Shown here: in pieces, positions 7,546-17,069 of the stretch
Layout: each line of letters starts with the position of its first letter
Position numbering within the stretch: the first letter of the stretch is position 1
NCBI GenBank assembly: GCA_024401365.1
Contig: JAKSLE010000011.1
Location: 1-64,000 of the forward strand
DNA from: Bacteroidales bacterium
GTDB lineage: Bacteria > Bacteroidota > Bacteroidia > Bacteroidales > Marinilabiliaceae
Reading direction: 5' to 3'
DNA length: 64,000 nucleotides
Made by a program: the position numbers and the translations under genes
The notes under the pieces: model-generated
Told to the model about the DNA's origin: nothing
The model's database searches: none
The model's input: the letters and a program-made list of their open reading frames with translations, nothing else

Positions 7546-9429
7546 ATGAAGAAATATTTATTTGCAGCAGCTGCTGCTATGACAGCAGTTTCGTTCACAG
7601 CTTGTGACGACATGCTGGACACAGAACCACGTGTTACCGAAATGACACAGGCTACTTTCCCAGGTAAGCCTGCTGACGTAGAGGCCTTGAATGCAGGTAC
7701 ATACAGTATCCTAAATACAATAGGCGGCGGTGACTGTGATAACCAGAATATCTTTTTCTGGTGGGAGGTTATGTCTGATAACTGCTATGGTTCAGGCGGT
7801 CTTCAGGATAACAAGGTTAAGTCGCTCCATCACCTCGTTGAGATGAGTGCTAACCAGTATGAGACTCCTTTCATCCTTCTTTATGGCGGTATTAACCGTG
7901 CTAACAACCAGATCGAGACAATCGATAATGTACCTTGGAATGGTGGTAAGGAGGATAAGCAGCGTAAGCAGCTCCTCGGTGAGGCTTACTTCATGCGTGG
8001 TCTCTACACACTTTGGCTCACACAGTTGTTTGGCGATGTACCTTTGATTACATCTACAACAATTACTGATGACGTTCAAAAGGACGCTGAGACAGTTATC
8101 TATCCTCAGATTCTTTCTGACTTTGTTTCAGGTATGAATCTTATGGGTGACAGAGAGTATGCTGGTTCAGGTCATGCTAACAAGTTCGTTGCAGAGGGTT
8201 TCATTGCTCGTGCATATATGTTCTGGGCTGGCTTCTACAAGGGTGTTGCAGAGTTGAAGGACGGTGCTCCTGCTATTGATCTTGTTGCTCAAGAGGGTTG
8301 TGACAAAGCTTCTCTCTCGAAGGATGATGTTGTTGCAGGTCTTAAGGATATTATCGCTAATGGCGGTTACAGACTTCTTAAAGACTATCGTTCACTCTGG
8401 CAGTACTCAAACAGCTTGCTTTTGGCTGAGGCTAAGGATGGCGAGAAGCATGCTTATAAGTTCATCGAAGACATGGATGAGGCTGATTGCTTTGATAAGT
8501 TTGGCAATGGTAATGGTAACGATGAGGAGCTCTTCCAAATTCAGTTCATGAATGCATCTTCATGGAATATTGGCGGTACATACAATGCACAGCGTATGTA
8601 TTCTAACTATATCGCTGTATTCTGGGGTCTTCGTAACGGTGCTACTCAGCAGAATGGTAACCGTAACTTTACTTACCCATTCAATCAGGGTTGGGGTCAG
8701 GGTACTCCTTCATGTAACATCTGGGATGACTGGACAGTTGCTGAGAACCTTGGCGGTTACACAGACATTCGTAAGAAGGCTTCTTTGATCGATCTTGAGA
8801 ACGAGTTGGAGAACTACACATATGAGAAGGACGACTGCGAGGAGTCTGGTTACTCAGAGAAGAAGTTCGCAGCTGTAAACCTCGATGCTTGTGGTGCTGA
8901 TAATGACACATGGTGGTCTAAGGCAGACGGCTTCACTAGCGGTTCTCTTGGTAACGCAATGCAGGGTGACCACTTCCATGATTACTATTTGATGCGTTAT
9001 TCAGATGTTCTCCTCATGGCTTCAGAGCTTACAGGTGATGCATCATACATGAATCAGGTTCAGAAGCGTGCTGGTGTTCCAGAGACAGCATACTCATTGA
9101 AGGCTATCCAGGACGAGCGCCGTTGGGAGTTCGTATTTGAGGGTCTTCGTTTCAACGATATGCGTCGTTGGACTGGTAAGGGCGCTAAGGGTGGTTATGC
9201 ATCTAAGGCACTTCAGGCTCAGGCTGGTAAGATGATTATCTGTCTTGGTGATAAGTCTAACAAGCGTGCTATGGCACACATGACATGTTCTTGGACAGAG
9301 CGTTATGAGGCTACTGATGGTTTCTTGGCTAAGCCACAGAATCAGATTTCATTGATGAATGGTAGCTTGGTTCAGAATGATGGTTGGAATGCTGCTGATC
9401 CAACGACTCAGTACAAGGTACTCTATTAA
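7546..9429 (+). CDS. SusD/RagB family nutrient-binding lipoprotein
   Basis: A 627-residue surface lipoprotein with signal peptide and lipobox FTAC, lipidated at C20 and followed by DD. SusD/RagB features include the N-terminal DTEPR region, the TPR-like helices (AEGFIARAYMFWAG) and the C-terminal block DERRWEFVFEGLRFNDMRRW. It caps the SusC barrel and captures the ligand. A TTG at 7531 is in frame, but the ATG at 7546 starts a proper signal peptide (MKKYLFAAAAAMTAVSFTAC). It is the second gene of the operon, with a lipoprotein gene 20 bases downstream. Confidence 0.95.
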   Translation: MKKYLFAAAAAMTAVSFTACDDMLDTEPRVTEMTQATFPGKPADVEALNAGTYSILNTIGGGDCDNQNIFFWWEVMSDNCYGSGGLQDNKVKSLHHLVEMSANQYETPFILLYGGINRANNQIETIDNVPWNGGKEDKQRKQLLGEAYFMRGLYTLWLTQLFGDVPLITSTTITDDVQKDAETVIYPQILSDFVSGMNLMGDREYAGSGHANKFVAEGFIARAYMFWAGFYKGVAELKDGAPAIDLVAQEGCDKASLSKDDVVAGLKDIIANGGYRLLKDYRSLWQYSNSLLLAEAKDGEKHAYKFIEDMDEADCFDKFGNGNGNDEELFQIQFMNASSWNIGGTYNAQRMYSNYIAVFWGLRNGATQQNGNRNFTYPFNQGWGQGTPSCNIWDDWTVAENLGGYTDIRKKASLIDLENELENYTYEKDDCEESGYSEKKFAAVNLDACGADNDTWWSKADGFTSGSLGNAMQGDHFHDYYLMRYSDVLLMASELTGDASYMNQVQKRAGVPETAYSLKAIQDERRWEFVFEGLRFNDMRRWTGKGAKGGYASKALQAQAGKMIICLGDKSNKRAMAHMTCSWTERYEATDGFLAKPQNQISLMNGSLVQNDGWNAADPTTQYKVLY

Positions 9430-9449
9430 TCTTATAATTAGCAAACAAC

Positions 9450-10139
9450 ATGAAAAAGGTATTTTTATTCCTTGCTGCAGCTTTGGCTATGACGGCTTGC
9501 GAGCCTGAGCAGGAAGATATAAAGAACGATGGTCATATCAGTTTGTCAGAGCTCCAGGCAAAGACAGATATCTCTTTGGATGGTAATGTGCTGACATGTA
9601 CTACTTCTGCCCCAGTAAATGCAAAGTGGACTGTAGCTGGTAAGCCTTATATTGGCAACTACTTGTGGAAGAAGTTGAAGCTTGGAGATTACATGGTTTA
9701 CATGGATGCTCTTTGCGCTGATGGAACACTTCTCAAGGACTCAGTTAAGGTTACTTGTACTCAGATTACTAATGCACTCGAGAAGAAGTATCTCTGGGAA
9801 GGTGAGTTTACTGTAGGTGGTTGGGACTCTGCTCCTCTTCGTTTCAGCGATTCTGAGGGCCAGAATTTTCCTACTCTTTCTGACGAATTCTATGCTAGCA
9901 AGCAGACTCTTATCCTTGATGTTAAGGAGGCTTCAGATGGCTGTACAGCTCGTGTAATGAACGGTTGGTGGAGTACTACTTATGAGGACAATATTCCACT
10001 TACATCTGGTATGAAGTGGGAAATTGCTATCACAGACCAGATTGCAGCTGAGTGTGCTAAGGGTGGTGAAGGTCGTGACCTCAACCTCCTCATCACAAAT
10101 GGTTCTGCAACATTCACAAGTGTTTACTATGAGGAGTAA
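9450..10139 (+). CDS. SusCD-associated lipoprotein of unknown fold
   Basis: A 229-residue lipoprotein (MKKVFLFLAAALAMTAC, lipidated C17, then acidic EPEQED). Acidic residues just after the lipid cysteine are typical of surface-exposed lipoproteins in this phylum. The remainder looks all-beta, with an Ig-like N-terminal half (ISLDGNVLTCTTSAPVNAKWTV) and a second beta-rich part containing WDSAPLRFSD. By position it takes the place of a SusE/SusF-type surface glycan-binding protein, but I see no diagnostic motif. It closes the susC-susD operon before a strong terminator. Confidence 0.75.
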   Translation: MKKVFLFLAAALAMTACEPEQEDIKNDGHISLSELQAKTDISLDGNVLTCTTSAPVNAKWTVAGKPYIGNYLWKKLKLGDYMVYMDALCADGTLLKDSVKVTCTQITNALEKKYLWEGEFTVGGWDSAPLRFSDSEGQNFPTLSDEFYASKQTLILDVKEASDGCTARVMNGWWSTTYEDNIPLTSGMKWEIAITDQIAAECAKGGEGRDLNLLITNGSATFTSVYYEE

Positions 10140-10163
10140 TACTCTCTCGTTGTAATAAGTTTT

Positions 10164-10192
10164 AGGCTGGCTCAAAATGAGCCAGCCTTTTT
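10164..10192 (+). terminator. Terminator of the susCD locus
   Basis: A perfect 11-bp hairpin (10164-10174 with 10178-10188) is followed by five T residues. It ends only 12 bases before the next start codon, so module copy 1 depends on readthrough or on a promoter overlapping this site. Confidence 0.9.
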
Positions 10193-10203
10193 ATTATTAA
10201 GAA

Positions 10204-11943
10204 ATGATACAGAAAGGCAAGGTATCTTCTACTCTTCTTAATGGGAGCCTGATGGCTTTCATTTTGTTTGTTGCGTATATTTTACACTTTAATCAAGAGG
10301 TGTTCTATACTGCATATGATCGCTCTGAATTCCTATATGGCTCTTCTTTTTTTCATATTTTATTTTCAAGGCCATTCTCTTTGATTGAATATATAGGGTC
10401 TTGGCTTACACAACTTTTTTACTATCCAGCTTTAGGTTCTGTTGTTCTATTGGTTATATGGACATTTATATTCTTTGCTGGTATTAATGCATTCAAGTTA
10501 CATGGTACTGCAAAGGCGCTGATGATGTTGCCTGTTTCTTGTTTGCTTTCTTCAGTCGTCGATCTAGGGTATTGGATATATATATCACCAGTTAGAGGCT
10601 ACTGGTTTTCACAGTCGATAGCTTATCTTATCATTATGCTATTGTTGTGGATTGCACGCAATACACCTCGAAAATGTCATCTACTTTGGTATGTGTTTGC
10701 ATTTTGCTCGTATCCTATACTAGGTTGGTTCGCTATACTTTTCGTACTATGCCTAATTTTTATAGGAAAGCCTAGTTGGCGTGAAAATATTGGTGTTGTC
10801 CTGATTTTATTTGCTGCTAGGATATGGCATATTTTATTATACTCAAATCTGAAATTTGTTGATGTGTCACTTGGCGGTTTTCCTTGTTTTGAGACATCGC
10901 TTGATAGTAGTACACGTCTCACTATACCTTTTGTGATTTTAGGAGTCGTAACAGTTGTTCTTGCTTTTTGTGGGCGTTATCTGACAAAGATTATTGTTCC
11001 TTTAGCTTGTTCTGTTGCCTGTATACTCTTTACATGGTTGTTTATGTTTAATGATAAGACGTACATCGATGAGATGCGCATGGTGCGTTATGCTGAACAA
11101 GACAACTGGAAAGAGGTGGTTGAGGTAGCTTCTAAGAACAAAAGACATACCGCCTCGATGATCATGCTCAAGAATATTGCGCTGATGAACGAAGGTGGAT
11201 TACTTGAACGTTCTTTTTCAATGGGCAGTGTGGCCTATCCTATATATAATCCAGATTCTGTTCATGTTGATTTTTTGGAAATAGCATCACCTATTGTATG
11301 TTATAATTATGGAATGTTTAATGAATCTATTAGATTGAATTTTGAAAATGCTATGCAATCTGGATTCTCGCCATTTCACTTGAAATCTTTAGCTCGCTGT
11401 TCTTATGCTTGTGGAGAAGATAATTTGCTAAATCGTTATGTATCACATATTCGGCATTTGTTGTTTCATGAAGACTGGCAGCCATATCCGATCTCTGATA
11501 ATCTTAAAGAGCTAGTACAATGCTATCCAGAAGAACTTATAGGCGTCGAGAATAGTGATAAATATATAGTCAACAACGTTAGTATGTGGTATGAGTCGGA
11601 TAGCAAGCTTGCTTCAGAACAGGCGTTGTACTATTCGATGATTCGTTGTGATTCAGGTCGTTTTTGGGCATCACTGCGCAAATATGTAAAACTTCATCAA
11701 GATGCTTCGTTCCCAAAGCATGCGCAAGAGGCATATATTCTTTATATGGACAAATCACCTGAAGAAAAACGCATGATGCTTCCTGTGGAAGAGTCGGTCT
11801 ATGTGCGTTACCAACAATTCTGGAAAGTTCTGGAGAAGCGTGTGAAATCTGGAGTCAAGCTTGGAGACGTGAAAGAGCAGATGCATGAAGAGTGGGGGGA
11901 TACATATTGGTATTACATTATTTTTGGAACAATGAAATATTGA
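10204..11943 (+). CDS. DUF6057 family polytopic membrane protein, module copy 1
   Basis: A 579-residue protein. The N-terminal half (about 1-290) holds eight to ten hydrophobic segments with the conserved stretches FNQEVFYTAYDRSEFL and VRGYWFSQSIAYL. The C-terminal half (about 295-579) is soluble and helical, probably TPR-like and periplasmic, and ends GDTYWYYIIF. The DUF6057 assignment is from memory of the family; no function is known. It is clearly paralogous to the genes at 13743 and 17070. Each copy is followed by a CxxCH lipoprotein gene, so the two products probably act together at the inner membrane/periplasm. The start aligns with copy 2. It begins just 12 bases after the susCD terminator. 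Confidence 0.7.
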   Translation: MIQKGKVSSTLLNGSLMAFILFVAYILHFNQEVFYTAYDRSEFLYGSSFFHILFSRPFSLIEYIGSWLTQLFYYPALGSVVLLVIWTFIFFAGINAFKLHGTAKALMMLPVSCLLSSVVDLGYWIYISPVRGYWFSQSIAYLIIMLLLWIARNTPRKCHLLWYVFAFCSYPILGWFAILFVLCLIFIGKPSWRENIGVVLILFAARIWHILLYSNLKFVDVSLGGFPCFETSLDSSTRLTIPFVILGVVTVVLAFCGRYLTKIIVPLACSVACILFTWLFMFNDKTYIDEMRMVRYAEQDNWKEVVEVASKNKRHTASMIMLKNIALMNEGGLLERSFSMGSVAYPIYNPDSVHVDFLEIASPIVCYNYGMFNESIRLNFENAMQSGFSPFHLKSLARCSYACGEDNLLNRYVSHIRHLLFHEDWQPYPISDNLKELVQCYPEELIGVENSDKYIVNNVSMWYESDSKLASEQALYYSMIRCDSGRFWASLRKYVKLHQDASFPKHAQEAYILYMDKSPEEKRMMLPVEESVYVRYQQFWKVLEKRVKSGVKLGDVKEQMHEEWGDTYWYYIIFGTMKY

Positions 11944-12020
11944 TATTGGTCAAACATTAATCTCTGTTTCGAAAGATTAATATGATAAAGACTAATGGTT
12001 AAAATGTAAAAGATGAAATA

Positions 12021-13508
12021 ATGAATAGATATTCACAATTGAGTGTTCTGTTTTCGGCTGTTGCTGTGATGCTGTTATCATCATGTGTGCATAATCCCGA
12101 TGTGCCAGTTTCTAGCACTGAGGTGCAGAATACTCCTGACATATTTCCTGATTATTGTGATGTTACTGTGCCTTGTAATATAGCACCGCTTAACTTCATG
12201 CTTTCGAGTGAGGTATATAGCGCATGTGTGGCACGTGTAAGTACTCCAGGTGGGGAACAACGGATTTATGGCAAAGGCGTGAAAGTGCAGATACCAGAAG
12301 AAGAATGGCATTCAATGCTAGAAGTATCTAAGGGGAAGAGTTTAAGAGTAGAAGTGTGGGGAGAGAAGGACGGATTATGGTTGGCGTTCAGCCCGTTTGA
12401 GATACATGTGGCTGAAGAGCCTATTGACGAGTATTTGTCGTACCGTCTGATAGAGCCTTCGTATATTGTTTATGGATATATGGAAATTGACCAACGTAAT
12501 TTGACTTCTTTCGAAGAGCGTCAGGTGTTTAATAATAAGGTAGCTTGCGATAGTCCTAAGGGACAGTGTATTAATTGTCATAGTTATCAGAACTACAAGA
12601 CTGACAACATGATGTTTCATGCTCGTGGTACAGCTGGTGGTACCATAATTGTGAACGATGGGAAGTTAAAGAAGGTAGATCTTAAGCGTGATTATACTAT
12701 TTCTTCGGGTGTCTATCCTGCCTGGCATCCAACCGCGAAGCTTATAGCTTTCTCTACAAACAAGACGGCACAAGTGTTCCACACTGTTAATCCTAACAAG
12801 ACGGAAGTTTTTGACAGTGCGAGTGATTTGATTCTTTATGATGTAGAAACAGACTGTGTAAGTGTTATTTGCAGTGATCAGGAACTTCTTGAAGTGTATC
12901 CTACGTGGTCGCCAGATGGTAAGAGTTTGTATTATTGCAAGTCAGTGCCTTTACCTGAAGATATGCGAGATAAGGATATCAGAACGACATTTCAGAAGTT
13001 GCAATACAATCTTTTTCGACGCTCATTTGATTTAGCTACACGTAGTTTTGGGGAGGAAGAGTTGGTTTATGATGCTGCTATGGCAAATAAAAGTGTGTCA
13101 TTACCTCGTGTCAGTCCAGACGGCAGTTATATACTTTTTGCAGAAGGTCAGTATGGGTGTTTTCATATATGGCACCATGATGCAGATATCGTTTGTATAA
13201 CACTTGGTGAAGAGATGCCTTTGAGACTTGATCTTAGCAAGATGAATAGTGCCGGTTTTTCAGATAGTTACCCATCGTGGTCGAGCAATGGGCATTGGAT
13301 AATGGTTGCGAGTCGTAGAGATGATGGAAATTATAGTCGTGTGTATCTTTCTCATTTCAAAAATGGGAAGGTAGGGAAAGCGTTCCTCTTACCGCAAGAG
13401 GATCCAGAGCACAACATATATAGGCTAAAAAGTTATAATAGGCCGGAATTTATGGTTGAGCCTGTAGAGATTAGTGTCAATGAATTCAGTAAGGTCTTTC
13501 CTAAGTAA
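12021..13508 (+). CDS. CxxCH haem-c lipoprotein with PD40/TolB-like propeller, module copy 1
   Basis: A 495-residue lipoprotein (lipidated C22 in LLSSC). After a linker come the motif IFPDYCDVTVP-NIAPLNF and an Ig-like domain (about 35-145). A single haem-c site follows, C183-I-N-C186-H187. It is trailed by TDNMMFH, where M197, M198 or H200 could be the sixth ligand. The C-terminal 280 residues show PD40 beta-propeller blades: YPAWHPTAKLIAFS, YPTWSPDGKSLYY, LPRVSPDGSYILF and YPSWSSNGHWIMV. Covalent haem attachment in the periplasm is expected from the motif but not shown. Its partner is the upstream DUF6057 gene, 77 bases away. Confidence 0.75.
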   Translation: MNRYSQLSVLFSAVAVMLLSSCVHNPDVPVSSTEVQNTPDIFPDYCDVTVPCNIAPLNFMLSSEVYSACVARVSTPGGEQRIYGKGVKVQIPEEEWHSMLEVSKGKSLRVEVWGEKDGLWLAFSPFEIHVAEEPIDEYLSYRLIEPSYIVYGYMEIDQRNLTSFEERQVFNNKVACDSPKGQCINCHSYQNYKTDNMMFHARGTAGGTIIVNDGKLKKVDLKRDYTISSGVYPAWHPTAKLIAFSTNKTAQVFHTVNPNKTEVFDSASDLILYDVETDCVSVICSDQELLEVYPTWSPDGKSLYYCKSVPLPEDMRDKDIRTTFQKLQYNLFRRSFDLATRSFGEEELVYDAAMANKSVSLPRVSPDGSYILFAEGQYGCFHIWHHDADIVCITLGEEMPLRLDLSKMNSAGFSDSYPSWSSNGHWIMVASRRDDGNYSRVYLSHFKNGKVGKAFLLPQEDPEHNIYRLKSYNRPEFMVEPVEISVNEFSKVFPK

Positions 13509-13551
13509 AAATATTGGGGAGGCGTTGTGCTATTTTGAACTATAGGTCTTT

Positions 13552-13561
13552 GGGGGGGGGG
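13552..13561 (+). repeat. Homopolymeric G10 tract
   Basis: Ten consecutive G residues lie between module copies 1 and 2, about 110 bases upstream of the -7 element of copy 2. Tracts of this kind slip during replication and can cause phase variation, but they are also a common sequencing or assembly error site. Confidence 0.6.
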
Positions 13562-13672
13562 ATTTCAGAGGGTAGGGGGTACATATATATTATAGGTATC
13601 TATTAGCTATAGATTTGGGGCGCGTGTTCTGTGGGGCATGTATTATGTTCGGTAGAATTTCAAGATAATTAT

Positions 13673-13680
13673 TAACTTTG
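13673..13680 (+). promoter_or_regulatory. -7 promoter element of module copy 2
   Basis: TAACTTTG matches the Bacteroidota -7 consensus, 63 bases before the ATG. It suggests copies 2 and 3 form their own transcription unit. Confidence 0.6.
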
Positions 13681-13742
13681 TGTTCAAAGCGAATGGTTTT
13701 GGCGAGTGTATTTAAGTGATTCACAGTTTATTATGTCGTGAA

Positions 13743-15485
13743 ATGATTACCAAAAGCAAAATTATAGATGTCTTGCTCTATGCGAGCTTGCTGATTTTTA
13801 TTGTATTTGCCGTATTTATATTGTGTATAAATCAGGATGTTCTTTATACGGCGCATGAACGTTCGGAATTTCTGATTGGGGCACATTTCTTTTATGACCT
13901 TATGGCTAAGCCATTTGGGTTGTTCCAATATATAGGCGGTTGGCTTTCGCAGTTCTTGTATAATCCGGTAGTTGGTTCTTGTATGTTGTTGGGCATATGG
14001 GGACTTATATATATAGTAGGAGGGAAAGCGTTCAAGTTGAAGGGTAGTGCTACGGCTGTTATGCTTTTGCCTATTGCTTTTTTGCTTACTTCACTGGTTG
14101 ATTTAGGTTATTGGATATATGATTTCACTGTAAGGGGATATTGGTTTTCGCAGTCGGTAGCATATTTGGTCATGTTGCTGCTTTTGTGGGTAGCGCGTTG
14201 TACTCCACGTAGATGGCATCTTGTATGGTATGTGATAGGGTTGGGGCTTTATCCATTTTTTGGATGGTTTGCCATGCTATTTGTTATATGCCTCATTCTC
14301 ACAGAAAAACCGACTTGGAGTGAGATTATAGGTATAGTACTTCTAGTATTTACTGCGATTATATGGAGGGCGTTGCTATATTCCGATGTAAAAATGGAAG
14401 AGGTAGTAATGGCGGGATTGCCTCGTTTTGTGACGCCATCGGACCAGAATGATATTCTATCTATACCATTCTGGTTGGTAGGAGTGGTATCTATACTGAT
14501 AGTTTTGGCGGGGAAATACCTTGCTAATAAGTTTGTGCCAGTTGTCTGTGCTATTGCTGGTATAATTTTTACCATCTCATTTATGTATAGGGATAATAAC
14601 TATACTGCTGAGATGCGTATGATGCGCTCTGCTGAGGCTGATAAGTGGGGTGAGGTACTTGATATTTTTACTGAATCTCAGAAGCCAACCATTTCGATGG
14701 TCATGCTCAAGAATCTGGCATTGATGAATGAGGGAGGTATACTTGATCGATCGTTTAAGATGGGAAATGATATCAATGGTATTTATAATCCTGATTCAGT
14801 TCATGTTAGCTTTTTGGAGATTGCTTCACCGGTAACATACTATAATTATGGTATGTTTAACGAAGGCTTCAGACTGAATTTTGAGTGTGGAGAGCAGACA
14901 GGTTTTTCGCCTATATATTTGAAGATGCTATCTCGTTGTGCCTTTGCAAATGGAGAGTTGGAAGTTGTTGATCGTTTTGTAAAGTTGTTGCATGGGCATC
15001 CATATTATAGAGATTGGCAACCTGCTCCGGTTGCTGAGAATGTTAAGGAATTGCATAATTCTTATAAAGATGAGTTGACTGGAGTTGAGAATAGCGATAG
15101 TTATGTTATAAATAGTATAAGTTGTTGGTATGATTCGGATAGCAAAGTAGCTTCGGAGCAGGCATTGTTTTTCTCGATGTTGCGTTGTGATTCTCGAAGA
15201 TTCTGGGCTTCGCTGAAACATTATATTAATTTGCACCAAGGAGAGGAGTTCCCTGTGCATGCTCAAGAGGCATACATTATGTATTATGACAAATCTCCAG
15301 AAGAAAAGAAGATGAGACTTCCTGTAAGTCAGGATATTTATGACAACTACAATAAGTTTTGGGCTACGTTGGAGTCGCTCATTAAGAGTGGTATGAGTCA
15401 GAAAGAGATACCAGATAAGATGCGCGATGAATTTGGCGGAACATATTGGTACTATAATATATTTGCGAAGAAAATAGCTAGATAA
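13743..15485 (+). CDS. DUF6057 family polytopic membrane protein, module copy 2
   Basis: A 580-residue paralogue of the 10204 gene, alike over its full length: multiple membrane segments in the first ~290 residues, VRGYWFSQSVAYL, then a soluble helical half with NPDSVHVSFLEIASP, YNYGMFNEGFRLNFE and RFWASLKHYINLHQ, ending FGGTYWYYNIF. The start at 13743 (MITKSKIIDVLL) aligns with copy 1 (MIQKGKVSSTLL). An in-frame ATG nine codons upstream is less likely. Its stop overlaps the next start by one base (TAATG), which argues for translational coupling with the lipoprotein gene. Function unknown. Confidence 0.7.
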   Translation: MITKSKIIDVLLYASLLIFIVFAVFILCINQDVLYTAHERSEFLIGAHFFYDLMAKPFGLFQYIGGWLSQFLYNPVVGSCMLLGIWGLIYIVGGKAFKLKGSATAVMLLPIAFLLTSLVDLGYWIYDFTVRGYWFSQSVAYLVMLLLLWVARCTPRRWHLVWYVIGLGLYPFFGWFAMLFVICLILTEKPTWSEIIGIVLLVFTAIIWRALLYSDVKMEEVVMAGLPRFVTPSDQNDILSIPFWLVGVVSILIVLAGKYLANKFVPVVCAIAGIIFTISFMYRDNNYTAEMRMMRSAEADKWGEVLDIFTESQKPTISMVMLKNLALMNEGGILDRSFKMGNDINGIYNPDSVHVSFLEIASPVTYYNYGMFNEGFRLNFECGEQTGFSPIYLKMLSRCAFANGELEVVDRFVKLLHGHPYYRDWQPAPVAENVKELHNSYKDELTGVENSDSYVINSISCWYDSDSKVASEQALFFSMLRCDSRRFWASLKHYINLHQGEEFPVHAQEAYIMYYDKSPEEKKMRLPVSQDIYDNYNKFWATLESLIKSGMSQKEIPDKMRDEFGGTYWYYNIFAKKIAR

Positions 15486-17005
15486 TGAAAACATATTTAC
15501 ATATATATATGAATGCATTGGCAGTAGTATTACTGCTGATGACATCTTGTGTCGCACACCCTGATGTGCCATCTACGAGTAAGGACAGTAGTGATTTGCC
15601 TGCGATATTCCCTGATTATTGTGATGTGACTATACCTTATAATATAGCTCCGCTCAATTTTATGCTTCCAGAGGGCGAGTATGATGCTTGTGTGGCGAGA
15701 TTTACTACTCCAGATGGGGTGCAACAGACATATGGCAGTGGGGTAAAGGTTATGATTCCCGAAACAGAGTGGCGAGCCATGATGGGAGAGTCAAAAGATA
15801 AGAGCATTAGAGTAGAAGTTTGGGGAAAGAAGTCGGGTGAGTGGTATGCTTTCAGACCCTTTGAGATACATGTTGCCAGTGATCCGATAGACGAGTATGT
15901 GTCGTACCGTTTGATAGATCCTACGTATGTTGCGTGGAGTAGGATGGAAATAGCGCAGCGAAATGTCACAAATTTTGAGGAGTCGAAGATTTTCAACAAT
16001 GAGATAACCAGCAATGACAGAAAAATTGGTCAGTGTATTAACTGTCACAGTTACCAGAACTACAAGACAGACAATATGCTTTTCCATGTCCGTCTATCCA
16101 ATGCTTCGACAATTATTGTGAACGATGGTGAGATTTCGAGGGTTAATCTAAAGAGAGACTATACGATTTCATCGGGAGTGTATCCATCATGGCACCCTAC
16201 AGAAAAGATTATTGCTTTTTCGACAGACTTGACCAGACAGGCGTTCCATACTTCGAATCCTAACAAGATAGAGGTTTATGATCTTGAGAGCGATATGATT
16301 ATGTACGATATTGAGACAGATTCGGTATATATAGTAAGCAATGATCCTGAGCTTTTGGAAATTTATCCTACCTGGTCGCATGATGGCAAGTACCTATATT
16401 ACTGTAAATCAGTTCCTCTGCCAGAAGAGATGCGTGATCAGGATATCAGAACTACATATCAGAAAGTGCAGTATAACCTTTACAGACGTTCGTTTGAGTC
16501 GGCTACTCGCAGTTTTGGAGAAGAAGAGTTGGTTTATGATGCTGCTTCGAAAGACAAGAGTGTGACATTGCCACGTGTGAGTCCTGACGGTAAATATATT
16601 ATGTTTGCTCAAGGTCAGTATGGCTGTTTCCATATCAGGCACAGTGATGGAGACATTGTGTGTCTGCCTATTGGGGATAAGCTTCCTTTGGACGCAACTG
16701 AAGAGGGAGAAGCTTCGCCGTTTATTGATCTATCGAAATTTAACAGTGAAGGATTTGCTGACAGTTACCCATCGTGGTCGAGCAATGGTCGTTGGATTAT
16801 GTGTTCAAGTCGCCGAGGAGATGGTATATTCAGTCGTCTTTTCTACTCCTACTTCAAAGATGGGAAAGTTGAGAAGGCCTTTATGTTGCCACAAGAAGAT
16901 CCAGAGTTGAATACATTCAGACTCAGGTGTTATAACAGGCCAGAATTTATGGTTGAGCCGGTAACTATCAGTGTTGCTGAATTCAGCAAGGTGTTTCCTA
17001 AGTAA
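15485..17005 (+). CDS. CxxCH haem-c lipoprotein with PD40/TolB-like propeller, module copy 2
   Basis: A 506-residue lipoprotein (lipidated C22 in LLMTSC), closely similar to copy 1. It has IFPDYCDVTIP-NIAPLNF, an Ig-like domain, haem-c site C184-I-N-C187-H188, then TDNMLFH. The propeller blades include YPSWHPTEKIIAFS, YPTWSHDGKYLYY, LPRVSPDGKYIMF and YPSWSSNGRWIMCSS. The C-terminus NRPEFMVEPVTISVAEFSKVFPK is nearly identical to copy 1. It carries a short insertion (DATEEGEASPFI) between the last two blades. Translation is coupled to the upstream DUF6057 gene. Confidence 0.75.
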   Translation: MKTYLHIYMNALAVVLLLMTSCVAHPDVPSTSKDSSDLPAIFPDYCDVTIPYNIAPLNFMLPEGEYDACVARFTTPDGVQQTYGSGVKVMIPETEWRAMMGESKDKSIRVEVWGKKSGEWYAFRPFEIHVASDPIDEYVSYRLIDPTYVAWSRMEIAQRNVTNFEESKIFNNEITSNDRKIGQCINCHSYQNYKTDNMLFHVRLSNASTIIVNDGEISRVNLKRDYTISSGVYPSWHPTEKIIAFSTDLTRQAFHTSNPNKIEVYDLESDMIMYDIETDSVYIVSNDPELLEIYPTWSHDGKYLYYCKSVPLPEEMRDQDIRTTYQKVQYNLYRRSFESATRSFGEEELVYDAASKDKSVTLPRVSPDGKYIMFAQGQYGCFHIRHSDGDIVCLPIGDKLPLDATEEGEASPFIDLSKFNSEGFADSYPSWSSNGRWIMCSSRRGDGIFSRLFYSYFKDGKVEKAFMLPQEDPELNTFRLRCYNRPEFMVEPVTISVAEFSKVFPK

Positions 17006-17069
17006 ATATTAGTGAGCAGCTGCATTCAGTTTAAAATAGACTATTAATATTAGAGATATAATTTGGAAG

